Source of the DNA: Leptospira bandrabouensis
GTDB taxonomy: Bacteria; Spirochaetota; Leptospiria; Leptospirales; Leptospiraceae
Reading direction: 5' to 3'
NCBI RefSeq assembly: GCF_004770905.1
Contig: NZ_RQHT01000012.1
Coordinates: forward strand, 1-64,000
DNA: 64,000 bases
Shown: in pieces, positions 26,681-34,251 of the stretch
Position numbering within the stretch: position 1 is the first letter of the stretch
Layout of the letters: the number at the start of each line of letters is the position of its first letter
Position numbers and translations under genes: made by a program
Notes under the pieces: model-generated
What the model was told of the DNA's origin: nothing
Database searches by the model: none
What the model saw: the letters and a program-made list of their open reading frames with translations, nothing else

Positions 26681-27637
26681 ATGGAAGAAGGGGAAGGTGT
26701 AAAATCTTCCAACAAACCTGACATTCGCCTCTCTTCTCCATTTTCTTGGAGGGGAGAAAAATTTCCTCCCATTTTAGATTCCGAATCCCCCGATCATTTA
26801 GGCCGCATTCGCGATTTAGGAATTCCTTATATCTTTGATATCCACACTCATTTTTTTCCAGAGACGGTGATGAAACTCATTTGGCGTTGGTTTGATAATG
26901 TGAACTGGGCCATTGGATACCGACTGCCAGAAAAGGAAAGAGTGGAAAGGCTCCACCATAATGGGATCAAACGATTTACTACTTTAAACTATGCTCATAA
27001 AGCAGGAATGGCTTCTTCTTTAAATGATTGGACTTATGCCAATTATAAAAACTGGGAAGGAGCTTTACCCTTTGGAACGTTTTATCCCGAAGAGGGAGTT
27101 CTTAATTATGTGAAACGGGCTGTGGAAGAATATGGGTTTCGCGGTTTTAAACTCCACTGCGAAGTTTCCAAACTCAATTTAAATCATCCTGAACTTGCAG
27201 AAACTTTCCTGTTTTTACAGGCAAAACAAATTCCGATTTTGATCCATACAGGAACGGCACCCCTTCCGGGTGAGTTTACAGGAATCCAAATTTTTAAACC
27301 CTTTCTCGAATCCTATCCTAAGTTGAAAATCATAGTCGCTCATATGGGTGCCCATGAAATCTCCGCCTATGCTTCGTTACTGGAAAGTTATCCTAATTTG
27401 GGCCTTGATACCACAATGGTGTTTGTGGATTTTCTTGCTACGGGTAAGGAGGAAGAGGTGGATGCGGCCGTTTCCTATTTAGAAACTTACCAGAATCAAA
27501 TTTACTTCGGATCCGATTTTCCAAACATCCCTTACAACCTAAACCACCCCATCACTAAGATTTTGGATTTGTCTATCAGCGGTGAGGCCAAACAAAAAAT
27601 TCTCTACTGGAACGCAGAAAACTTATTTCATAAATGA
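26681..27637 (+). CDS. Amidohydrolase-family metal-dependent hydrolase
   Basis: A 318-residue TIM-barrel hydrolase of the amidohydrolase-2 type. Metal ligands are visible as IFDIHTHFF (HxH), ILIHTGTAP, IIVAHMGAHE and the Asp in YFGSDFPN. Members act as decarboxylases or hydrolases on small ring or lactone compounds; the substrate is not evident. The open frame extends upstream into the acyl-CoA dehydrogenase gene, but the ATG at 26681 is the first that avoids a long overlap. It follows the dehydrogenase within about 43 bp and may share its transcript. Confidence 0.85.
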   Translation: MEEGEGVKSSNKPDIRLSSPFSWRGEKFPPILDSESPDHLGRIRDLGIPYIFDIHTHFFPETVMKLIWRWFDNVNWAIGYRLPEKERVERLHHNGIKRFTTLNYAHKAGMASSLNDWTYANYKNWEGALPFGTFYPEEGVLNYVKRAVEEYGFRGFKLHCEVSKLNLNHPELAETFLFLQAKQIPILIHTGTAPLPGEFTGIQIFKPFLESYPKLKIIVAHMGAHEISAYASLLESYPNLGLDTTMVFVDFLATGKEEEVDAAVSYLETYQNQIYFGSDFPNIPYNLNHPITKILDLSISGEAKQKILYWNAENLFHK

Positions 27638-27647
27638 AACGTGGTTG

Positions 27648-27670
27648 CATTTGCAACAGCGTTGCAAATG
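27648..27670 (+). promoter_or_regulatory. Putative Zur operator, copy 3
   Basis: CATTTGCAA (27648-27656) and TTGCAAATG (27662-27670) form a perfect 9-5-9 palindrome. It shares the core TGCAA-N5-TTGCA with copies 1 and 2 and lies 20 bp before the start codon of the first gene of the ZnuACB operon. Confidence 0.65.
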
Positions 27671-27690
27671 ATGGGTCCACAGAGGTATTT

Positions 27691-28449
27691 ATGAAATTTG
27701 TCAAAATTCTACTGTTTTCTACCATCACTCTCTCTGTTGTGAATTGTGCGGAACTCTTTCAGTCCAAAAAAAAGAAGGACAATATGGATGCATTGCTTGC
27801 TGCTCTTTTGGTAGCACCCAATTGTGGGGTCAGTGCAGTTTCTGATTCCGCAGGAAAAGGAACCCGTTACCAATTTACTGGGTGTTCCGGGGATGTAACC
27901 ACTACCTTACGAGCCTTTGGATTTACGGCCAATGGAGTTTCGTTTGCTGGTGGATTGCAAGGTTCCAATAATTCTTCGACCATCCTCACCAATGCTTCTA
28001 GTCTTTCTGAATCTGGAAATGATTCCAAAGCTGGAATTGAAATTACTTATATTATGAACCAGTCGGATTCTACTATAGATGCTTTGATTCAGTCCACTCC
28101 TAGTTTTACCGGTCCAGGGGTTCATCTTTCACCAACGGTTGCAAAGTGGTTGGATAGTGCAACTGCGGCCGATTTTGTGACCACTCCAAGCACACCTTGG
28201 ACATCTTCCGTGGGGGTACCAAAAACAGTTTGTTTGGAAGTACATAAGGAAAATTCGAAAGGACATATTTTTGGATGGTCGATTCCATGTAATTTAGCAA
28301 ATCGTTCTGCTTATGAGTTTGAAGAGGAAGATGCAACGATTACAGCTGGGATTACGGATGGGCGTATCGGTTTAAAAATCAATAAAGCAGTGATCCAATC
28401 CATCACCATTTATTCAACAAAACTGGGCTTAAATAATTCGATTCAGTAA
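27691..28449 (+). CDS. Lipoprotein, first gene of the putative zinc-uptake operon
   Basis: A 252-residue lipoprotein (lipobox SVVNC, Cys19). The start ATG at 27691 has AGAGG in front; the longer frame would pass through operator copy 3. After a Lys-rich linker and a short hydrophobic MDALLAALLVAPNCG segment the protein seems beta-rich with two further Cys pairs (VAPNCG...FTGCSG and KTVCLEV...IPCNL), possibly disulfides. I know no family for it. Because it opens the operon with an outer-membrane barrel and ZnuACB it may help zinc capture at the surface or in the periplasm. Confidence 0.78.
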   Translation: MKFVKILLFSTITLSVVNCAELFQSKKKKDNMDALLAALLVAPNCGVSAVSDSAGKGTRYQFTGCSGDVTTTLRAFGFTANGVSFAGGLQGSNNSSTILTNASSLSESGNDSKAGIEITYIMNQSDSTIDALIQSTPSFTGPGVHLSPTVAKWLDSATAADFVTTPSTPWTSSVGVPKTVCLEVHKENSKGHIFGWSIPCNLANRSAYEFEEEDATITAGITDGRIGLKINKAVIQSITIYSTKLGLNNSIQ

Positions 28450-28465
28450 TACAAGATAATAGAAC

Positions 28466-29821
28466 GTGAAACCTAACTATCGTTTTTCTAAATTGAAAAT
28501 GGGTGGAATTTTTTTCTCCCTATTATTTTCGGCCTTCCTATTTGCCCAAACTTCAGAATGGGAAAAAGAACTGGAAAATAAATCACAACCTAACAAAAAG
28601 AATGTGAACCAACCTTCGAATCCAACTTCGTCCACTGCGGACTGGGAAGCCGATTTAGAGAAGGACCTTCAAGACCAAGAAAAACGAGAAAAAGGAACGG
28701 AAGGAAGTCGAGGGGTCACATCCCCAGTTCAATCCAACCAACAGATCAATCGTTCTGCACAAAATCTTATGATGGATGCGTACGCTGCCATCGATATCGT
28801 TGGTGCTTGGGACAGAAACAAACCAAGAGGAACCGGAGAAAGAATTGATAACCAACTAGACATCCGCACCGCCGAATTTGGATTTAACGGAGCCGTGGAC
28901 CAGTGGATGCGCGCCAACTTTATTGGAGCTGCGCATGGTGAAAACGGAAAATACTTTTTCGAAGTCCATGAAGCTTGGGTCCAATTTCCTTTTTTACCCT
29001 TTAATACTTCTCTGAAAGCCGGGCAGATGTTTATCGATGTAGGTCGATTAAACAAAATTCATGCACATGATCGTGCATTCACAATGACTCCCATCGTTCA
29101 TGAAAAATTGATAGGATGGGAATCTGCCATTGATACTGGGGCTGAGTTTAGTATTCTTTTTCCTTGGAAATGGATCACTCAGGAACTGGTGCTAGGTGCT
29201 ACGAATGGAAGAAAATGGGGACATTCTCACGACGGTGGTGTTCAAAAAAACAATCCCCTAATGTATGCCCACCTAAAACATTTTTACTATTTTGGAAATA
29301 ATTGGGGAACACAGTTTGGATTTTCGGGAATCCGTTTTGAGCCGACGACAGAAAGAAAAAACCAAAGGTTGTTATATGGAATGGATGCGGTTTTGCGTTG
29401 GAACCGATCCAATTTGAGTGAAATCATGTTAATGGGAGAAGGATGGTACCAACAAGAAGTATTTCCTGCTAATTTAGATCCCATCACGTTTCAAAAAACA
29501 AAATCTCCCACAAAAGACCAATGGGGAGCTTACGCCTTTTTAGATTTTAAATTCCATCAGTTATGGTCTGTGGGTGTTCGTTATGACTATTTCACAGACA
29601 AGTCCCTTGTTGATCAAAATGGAGATCCGGCAAAAAATGCCATTGAGGCCCAATCTTTACAAATGACATTCCATAGTTCTGAATTTGGCAAAATAAGAGG
29701 GTCAATAGAAAGAAGATTTATCCAAGATTATTCACGAACTTCTCAGGAAGAAGTTAGAGAATATCGATTTTATATCCAAACCGTTGCTGTTCTTGGATCA
29801 CATCCAGCACATAGTTATTAA
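28466..29821 (+). CDS. Outer-membrane beta-barrel, putative zinc-regulated porin
   Basis: A 451-residue exported protein starting at GTG (a later ATG at 28499 is an alternative). The signal peptide ends near LFAQTSE; a charged linker repeats an SEWEKELE / ADWEADLEKDL element. From about residue 95 the alternating pattern of a beta-barrel begins (DAYAAIDIVGAWDRN, RTAEFGFNGAV, FFEVHEAWVQFP, SLKAGQMFIDVGRLN). Several His occur in predicted loops (KIHAHDRAF, WGHSHDGG). There is no TonB plug. It matches what is often annotated as zinc-regulated outer-membrane porin. Its place between a lipoprotein and znuA suggests passage of zinc across the outer membrane. Confidence 0.8.
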   Translation: MKPNYRFSKLKMGGIFFSLLFSAFLFAQTSEWEKELENKSQPNKKNVNQPSNPTSSTADWEADLEKDLQDQEKREKGTEGSRGVTSPVQSNQQINRSAQNLMMDAYAAIDIVGAWDRNKPRGTGERIDNQLDIRTAEFGFNGAVDQWMRANFIGAAHGENGKYFFEVHEAWVQFPFLPFNTSLKAGQMFIDVGRLNKIHAHDRAFTMTPIVHEKLIGWESAIDTGAEFSILFPWKWITQELVLGATNGRKWGHSHDGGVQKNNPLMYAHLKHFYYFGNNWGTQFGFSGIRFEPTTERKNQRLLYGMDAVLRWNRSNLSEIMLMGEGWYQQEVFPANLDPITFQKTKSPTKDQWGAYAFLDFKFHQLWSVGVRYDYFTDKSLVDQNGDPAKNAIEAQSLQMTFHSSEFGKIRGSIERRFIQDYSRTSQEEVREYRFYIQTVAVLGSHPAHSY

Positions 29822-29847
29822 AAATGTAAGAGGGGTTTTTTAGTCCA

Positions 29848-30783
29848 ATGAGTTCATTCGTTAATATTTATAAACATATCCTTTCTATTCTTTTGTTTTT
29901 CTTTTTTGTATTATCTCCTTTGTCTGCAAAGGTATCTCTTGTCACAAGTCTTCCAGATATCAAATACATCGCCGAACAGGTGGCAGGTGACAGGGCCGAT
30001 GTTTCTGGAATGATTCGAGGAACAGATGATCCTCACTTTGTAATGACAAGACCCGATTTTCTTGTAAAACTGAGTGAGGCCGATGTTTTATGTGTGATTG
30101 GACTTGATTTAGAAATTGGTTGGATTCCGTACCTCCAACAACAATCCAGAAATATAAAAATCCAAAAAGGCCAACCCGGATATTGTGACACTTCGTTTGG
30201 AGTAAAAATCCTAGGGGAACCTACCGTGATGATGGATCGTTCTATGGGTGACATGCATATTTATGGGAATCCTCATTATTGGAACGATCCTATCAACGCC
30301 ATCCAAATGGCCCAAAATATTAAAAATGCACTCACTAGGGTGGATCCTTTAAATGGGGATTATTATGAGGGTAATTTTAATTCTTTTAAAAAACGACTCA
30401 TTCAGTTAACGAAAGAAGAAATGAAAAAGATGGAACCATACTTTGGGTTAAAAGTGGCAGTTTTTCATGACCAATTTGTTTATTTAGCTTCACGTTTTAA
30501 ATTCAATGCTAATTTAACCATTGAAGAACGCCCGGGAGTTCCACCTTCTGTTCGTTATATGGATCAGGTCATTAGTTATATGACTGCAGAAAAGATAAAA
30601 ATTATCTTGATTGGTCCCTATCACAATCCAAAGTATGCTGAGTATGTGTCTTCTAAGGTTCCAGGTTCAGTCGTTGTGACACTGCCTGTTTCTGTAGGTG
30701 GTTCCCCTGAGGCAGTCACTTACGAAGACACTTTACGGTTGATGTTACAAAAGATACGTGATGCAAGCGACAAAACCAAATAA
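29848..30783 (+). CDS. znuA: Zinc ABC transporter, substrate-binding protein
   Basis: A 311-residue cluster A-I metal-binding protein with a signal peptide (ending LSAK). The three metal-binding His are visible in DDPHFVMTRP, GNPHYWNDP and AVFHDQFVY; the fourth ligand is likely the acidic residue of the last lobe. The His-rich loop typical of many ZnuA proteins is absent. It delivers metal to the inner-membrane permease. Zinc rather than manganese is inferred from three His ligands and the Zur-like operator upstream of the operon. The coding end overlaps the ATPase gene by 23 bases. Confidence 0.88.
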   Translation: MSSFVNIYKHILSILLFFFFVLSPLSAKVSLVTSLPDIKYIAEQVAGDRADVSGMIRGTDDPHFVMTRPDFLVKLSEADVLCVIGLDLEIGWIPYLQQQSRNIKIQKGQPGYCDTSFGVKILGEPTVMMDRSMGDMHIYGNPHYWNDPINAIQMAQNIKNALTRVDPLNGDYYEGNFNSFKKRLIQLTKEEMKKMEPYFGLKVAVFHDQFVYLASRFKFNANLTIEERPGVPPSVRYMDQVISYMTAEKIKIILIGPYHNPKYAEYVSSKVPGSVVVTLPVSVGGSPEAVTYEDTLRLMLQKIRDASDKTK

Positions 30784-31474
30784 TACAGAAATTCCTTCTA
30801 CATTTATCCATACAGAAAATTTAAGTGTGGGCTACAGAAAGGAATTTCCTGTGGTGTCCGATATCCATTTGCATATTCATTCTGGAAAAACCTATGCTTT
30901 GGTTGGTGGAAATGGAGCTGGAAAAACCACACTCTTTCGCACCTTAACCGATCTTTTGCCCCCACTTTTTGGTTCCATTTCCTTTTCGAAAGAAATCAAA
31001 ACTTCTTACGTTCCCCAAGCGAAACGAATGTCTTTGGAGTTTCCGCTCCGAGTGGAAGATGTTTTACTTATGCCAAAAAACATTGGACTTAGTTTTTTAC
31101 CAAAAAAGAAATTTTCCAAGGAAGATTTGGATCTCATTGAAAGGACAGGTGTTAGCTCCTACTTAAAAAAACAAATTTCACTATGCAGTGGGGGACAGTT
31201 ACAAAAGGTTCTGATTCTACGTTCCCTTCTCACCAAAGCGAATTTGATTTTTTTAGATGAACCAATGGATTCCTTAGACCACAATGCAAGGGAACTGTTT
31301 CAAACCGTATTATCCGAATACTTAAAAGAAGGAAATCGTTCTTTATTTTTTATCACTCATAGTTTAGAACATGATTGGGGATTCGGGTTTGATGAAATTT
31401 TTGAAATAGACGAAGGAAAACTCTATAATATCACCAGTGGAGAAAGGCCACCAAACTGCCACCACCATGACTAA
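30761..31474 (+). CDS. znuC: Zinc ABC transporter, ATP-binding protein
   Basis: A 237-residue ABC ATPase: Walker A GGNGAGKTT, Q-loop SYVPQAKRM, signature LCSGGQLQKV, Walker B LIFLDEP, and the H-loop FFITHSLEHDW. It energises metal import through the adjacent permease. ATG at 30761 or the GTG just before it serves as start, inside the end of znuA, so translation is coupled. The C-terminus ends in a short NCHHHD tail, which could bind zinc and act as a sensor of cytosolic metal, a feature seen in some metal transport ATPases; this is inference. Confidence 0.92.
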   Translation: MQATKPNNTEIPSTFIHTENLSVGYRKEFPVVSDIHLHIHSGKTYALVGGNGAGKTTLFRTLTDLLPPLFGSISFSKEIKTSYVPQAKRMSLEFPLRVEDVLLMPKNIGLSFLPKKKFSKEDLDLIERTGVSSYLKKQISLCSGGQLQKVLILRSLLTKANLIFLDEPMDSLDHNARELFQTVLSEYLKEGNRSLFFITHSLEHDWGFGFDEIFEIDEGKLYNITSGERPPNCHHHD

Positions 31475-32321
31475 TATACTTTCTAGTTGGAATTTATTTT
31501 TACCACAAATGGTAGTCGGTAGCCTTGTTGGCGCCTTATTATCTGTCCTAGGAATTTTAATTGTCCTTCGGGGTATGACGTTCTTTGGAGTCACTCTTTC
31601 CCAGGCTGTTACTTTTTCTGTCGCCTTATCCTTGTTTATGGAGTGGCCTGGCGAAATTTTTCCCATTCTTTTCTCTTGTGTTTTGGTTTTTCCCCTTTTG
31701 TATGTAAGAAAACTACGTGGGATGAAAGAAGAGGTAATCCTTGGAATTCTATTTGTTTTCTTTTCTGCCGCCACTCAGTTTATGTTGGCACTTGGCGGAA
31801 ATGTGCAAAATCATTTGATGGCCGCATTTTTTGGGGATATTTTAACTTCGCAAGTGAGAGCCGATTCTTTTGGAATTTATATCGCTATATTCTTTTTTAT
31901 TCTCTATCTCAGCTTTTTTAGAAGGTTTCTTTTTATCAGTTTTGATCGCGATGAATACAAAATCCAAGTAGGAAATCCACTTCCTTTTGATCTTTTGTTT
32001 TATATCATCCTTGCCGCTTCCTTGACCGTTGCGGTAAATTTACTTGGAACATTTTATAGCATTGCCCATTTGATTTTACCAGTGTTTGCTCTTTTGCCAC
32101 TCATTCGTTCTTTACGGTTACTGACTATTGTTTGTGTTTTGTTTTCTGTTTTTGCTACTGTATCTGGATTCTTAATTTCCCTTGTAGGCATTGAAAAAAA
32201 CGGAGAATTGATTTATTTTCCGACCTCTTCCAGTATCATTTTAGTCCTTTGTGTTTTGGCTTTTTTTCTCCATCTGATTCGATTCCTAACTACTTCCGTT
32301 TTTTCGAAATCTGTCCGATAA
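31467..32321 (+). CDS. znuB: Zinc ABC transporter, permease
   Basis: A 284-residue membrane protein of the ABC-3 metal permease family with about eight membrane segments. Family features are QMVVGSLVGALLSVLGILIVLRGMTFFGV at the N-terminus (shown here only as a landmark for the first two helices) and GTFYSIAHLILPV in the C-terminal half. It dimerises to form the channel fed by ZnuA. The ATG at 31467 overlaps the ATPase stop by eight bases; a GTG at 31437 is an alternative start. Confidence 0.9.
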   Translation: MTNILSSWNLFLPQMVVGSLVGALLSVLGILIVLRGMTFFGVTLSQAVTFSVALSLFMEWPGEIFPILFSCVLVFPLLYVRKLRGMKEEVILGILFVFFSAATQFMLALGGNVQNHLMAAFFGDILTSQVRADSFGIYIAIFFFILYLSFFRRFLFISFDRDEYKIQVGNPLPFDLLFYIILAASLTVAVNLLGTFYSIAHLILPVFALLPLIRSLRLLTIVCVLFSVFATVSGFLISLVGIEKNGELIYFPTSSSIILVLCVLAFFLHLIRFLTTSVFSKSVR

Positions 32322-32328
32322 GTATTCT

Positions 32329-33213
32329 GTGGAACTAATCCCTTGTAATACCTGCGGACAAAACCGCTTCCGTCCTATTTATACAAAAGAAAGTCCTTTG
32401 GGTGAGTCTTTTTCGATTGTTTCTTGTGAGTTTTGTTGCCTGGTCCAAGTCAATCCACAACCAGGATTTTTAGAGGTAAAAAAATACTATGATGATTCTT
32501 ATTTTACCCAAAGGACAGAAAGAGGGTATGACAATTATTATTCGGATCATTTACGAAAAGAAATTTCTAGAGTTTTCCAACTCAATTTAAATGATTTGAA
32601 TTTTTTCTCTTGGGAAAGTGAGCGCTTTACACAAAAAGAGCCAGGGGAAAGTCTTTCTTCTTTGGACATTGGTTGTGCGGCCGGTTACTTTGTTGCTTAT
32701 ATGAAAGACCGAGGTTACGATGCGTATGGGATCGAAATTGCAGATGGCCCCGTACGTTTTGCACGTGAGACTTTAAAACTAAATATCTTTCAAGAGAACT
32801 TTCTGGATTGGGATCCACAGTTCCAAAACCAATTTGATGTTATCACTCTTTGGGCTACCATTGAACACCTTCATAAACCCAAAGAAACCCTGGAAAAAAT
32901 TAAAAACCATTTAAAACCGGGAGGTGTTCTTATCCTCTCCACTTGTCGTTATGGGTTACTTGCCAAACTTGCGGGCCTTAAGTGGCGATATTTAAATGTC
33001 CCCGAACATCTTTATTATTATTCTTATAAAGGTTTAAAAAATCTTCTTTTAAGTTTAGGTTACCATCATCCAGTTTCTTTTACTTATGGAAGTGGAATGA
33101 CCTCACGCCCCGGAGCCCGCTTTTTTTTCAAACTCCGGAAGTGGATGATGGATCGTTTGGTAAAACGATTTCAGTTAGGTGACATGATGGTCTTTATGGT
33201 AAAAAAATCTTAG
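32329..33213 (+). CDS. Class I SAM-dependent methyltransferase with zinc-ribbon start
   Basis: A 294-residue methyltransferase starting at GTG. The N-terminus has a Cys4 zinc-ribbon-like element (CNTC at 6-9 and CEFCC at 33-37). The Rossmann domain shows motif I LDIGCAAGYFVAYMKD, the acidic motif IEIAD and the motif DVITLWATIEHLHKP, then the LKPGGVLILST strand. Such enzymes often methylate sugars or lipids in envelope biosynthesis, but no glycan genes adjoin. It follows znuB by seven bases and is probably the last gene of the zinc operon. The stop overlaps the convergent tmk gene by four bases. Confidence 0.88.
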   Translation: MELIPCNTCGQNRFRPIYTKESPLGESFSIVSCEFCCLVQVNPQPGFLEVKKYYDDSYFTQRTERGYDNYYSDHLRKEISRVFQLNLNDLNFFSWESERFTQKEPGESLSSLDIGCAAGYFVAYMKDRGYDAYGIEIADGPVRFARETLKLNIFQENFLDWDPQFQNQFDVITLWATIEHLHKPKETLEKIKNHLKPGGVLILSTCRYGLLAKLAGLKWRYLNVPEHLYYYSYKGLKNLLLSLGYHHPVSFTYGSGMTSRPGARFFFKLRKWMMDRLVKRFQLGDMMVFMVKKS

Positions 33214-33815
33214 GTTTCCAATGATTTAAGTATATCTTCCACACAGAAGGCCACCACTTCTTCCAGTTCTGCTGTTGCATCTACAAAGATGGTAGATTCT
33301 GGTAGGATCGCCAAATAGTTTTGGTAAATTCGTTCTTGTTCCGAGTCTTCGTCAAAAACTTCTTCCCGGCCTCCGCGGCTTTTTCTACGGTCCGCTGATT
33401 CCTCGGGAGAGAGATCTAAAAAATAAACTCGATTAGGTTCGGGAAATCCTTTGTCTTCATTTTTGTATAAAATTTCAGCAGCATGTTCTTCATCTCGACC
33501 TTGGTAAGCCGCTGTTGAAAAGTAATAACGATCTTGGATGATTGATTTCCCACCCTTTAACGTTGGTAAGATGATTTCATTTACAGAATACTCTCTGTCT
33601 GCAATGAATGTTTCGATTTGTTCTTCTTTTGTAAGTTTTAGTTTTCCTTGGAGGAACTCTCTAATTTTTTTCCCGTACACACTGTCCGTTGGTTCTCTGT
33701 GCCAGAGATTGGGTATGGATTTTGTAAGAAGAGCTTCCGATACCAAACGAGAGACGGTGGTTTTCCCGGATCCATCGATCCCTTCGAATACAAAGAACTG
33801 ACTATTATAAGGCAT
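33210..33815 (-). CDS. tmk: Thymidylate kinase
   Basis: A 201-residue dTMP kinase, which phosphorylates dTMP to dTDP in DNA precursor synthesis. The P-loop FEGIDGSGKTT lies at residues 10-20, the substrate motif REPTDS near 40, the DRY motif in IIQDRYYFSTAAYQG near 95, and a LID-like region with RRKSRGG near 142. Length and motif order are normal. The gene converges with the methyltransferase gene and diverges from a small lipoprotein gene. Start ATG with GGAGGGG upstream. Confidence 0.94.
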   Translation of the reverse strand: MPYNSQFFVFEGIDGSGKTTVSRLVSEALLTKSIPNLWHREPTDSVYGKKIREFLQGKLKLTKEEQIETFIADREYSVNEIILPTLKGGKSIIQDRYYFSTAAYQGRDEEHAAEILYKNEDKGFPEPNRVYFLDLSPEESADRRKSRGGREEVFDEDSEQERIYQNYLAILPESTIFVDATAELEEVVAFCVEDILKSLET

Positions 33816-33894
33816 ATCCCCTCCATTTTAAGAATGGTCGTTTTTTCCTCGACTTATTTACTAAACTCGGCAATTTAGTCTAAGGAGCAAAAAC

Positions 33895-34059
33895 ATGAAA
33901 AAAATTTCGTCTATGCTGATCATTGCTTTTTTGGCCGTATTTATGATTAACTGTGCATCCGAAGAAGTTAAACAAACGCCAGTTGTGGAAGAACCAAAAC
34001 CTTCCAAAAAGCCAAAATTGAATGAAGCATTCAAACCAAGAGCTAGAGACATTAAATAA
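33895..34059 (+). CDS. Small 54-residue lipoprotein
   Basis: A short gene with all expected signals: TAAGGAG seven bases before the ATG, a signal peptide whose lipobox ends in VFMINC (Cys20), and a mature part of only 35 residues rich in Pro, Lys and Glu. A strong terminator follows 16 bases after the stop, so it is a monocistronic unit. The form recalls small abundant lipoproteins that link or decorate the outer membrane. I do not know a named homologue. The gene is easily missed because of its size. Confidence 0.82.
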   Translation: MKKISSMLIIAFLAVFMINCASEEVKQTPVVEEPKPSKKPKLNEAFKPRARDIK

Positions 34060-34075
34060 TTTCTACTCAATTCAG

Positions 34076-34108
34076 AAACCACCTGGGGAAACTTGGGTGG
34101 TTTTTTTT
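34076..34108 (+). terminator. Rho-independent terminator
   Basis: AAACCACC (34076-34083) pairs with GGTGGTTT (34096-34103), followed by eight T overlapping the stem end. It terminates the small lipoprotein transcript. Confidence 0.88.
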
Positions 34109-34251
34109 ATCACCTTGCCTAAAAATTAAGCAAATTTTCTTCTTCCGAATACCTTCCTTTTCACTAAAGCCTTTTTTTTAAGCAGAATGCAGTAAAAATC
34201 CCTACAATGCTTACTGGTACCGATCTTGCATTATGAAGTAAGTATCCATCT

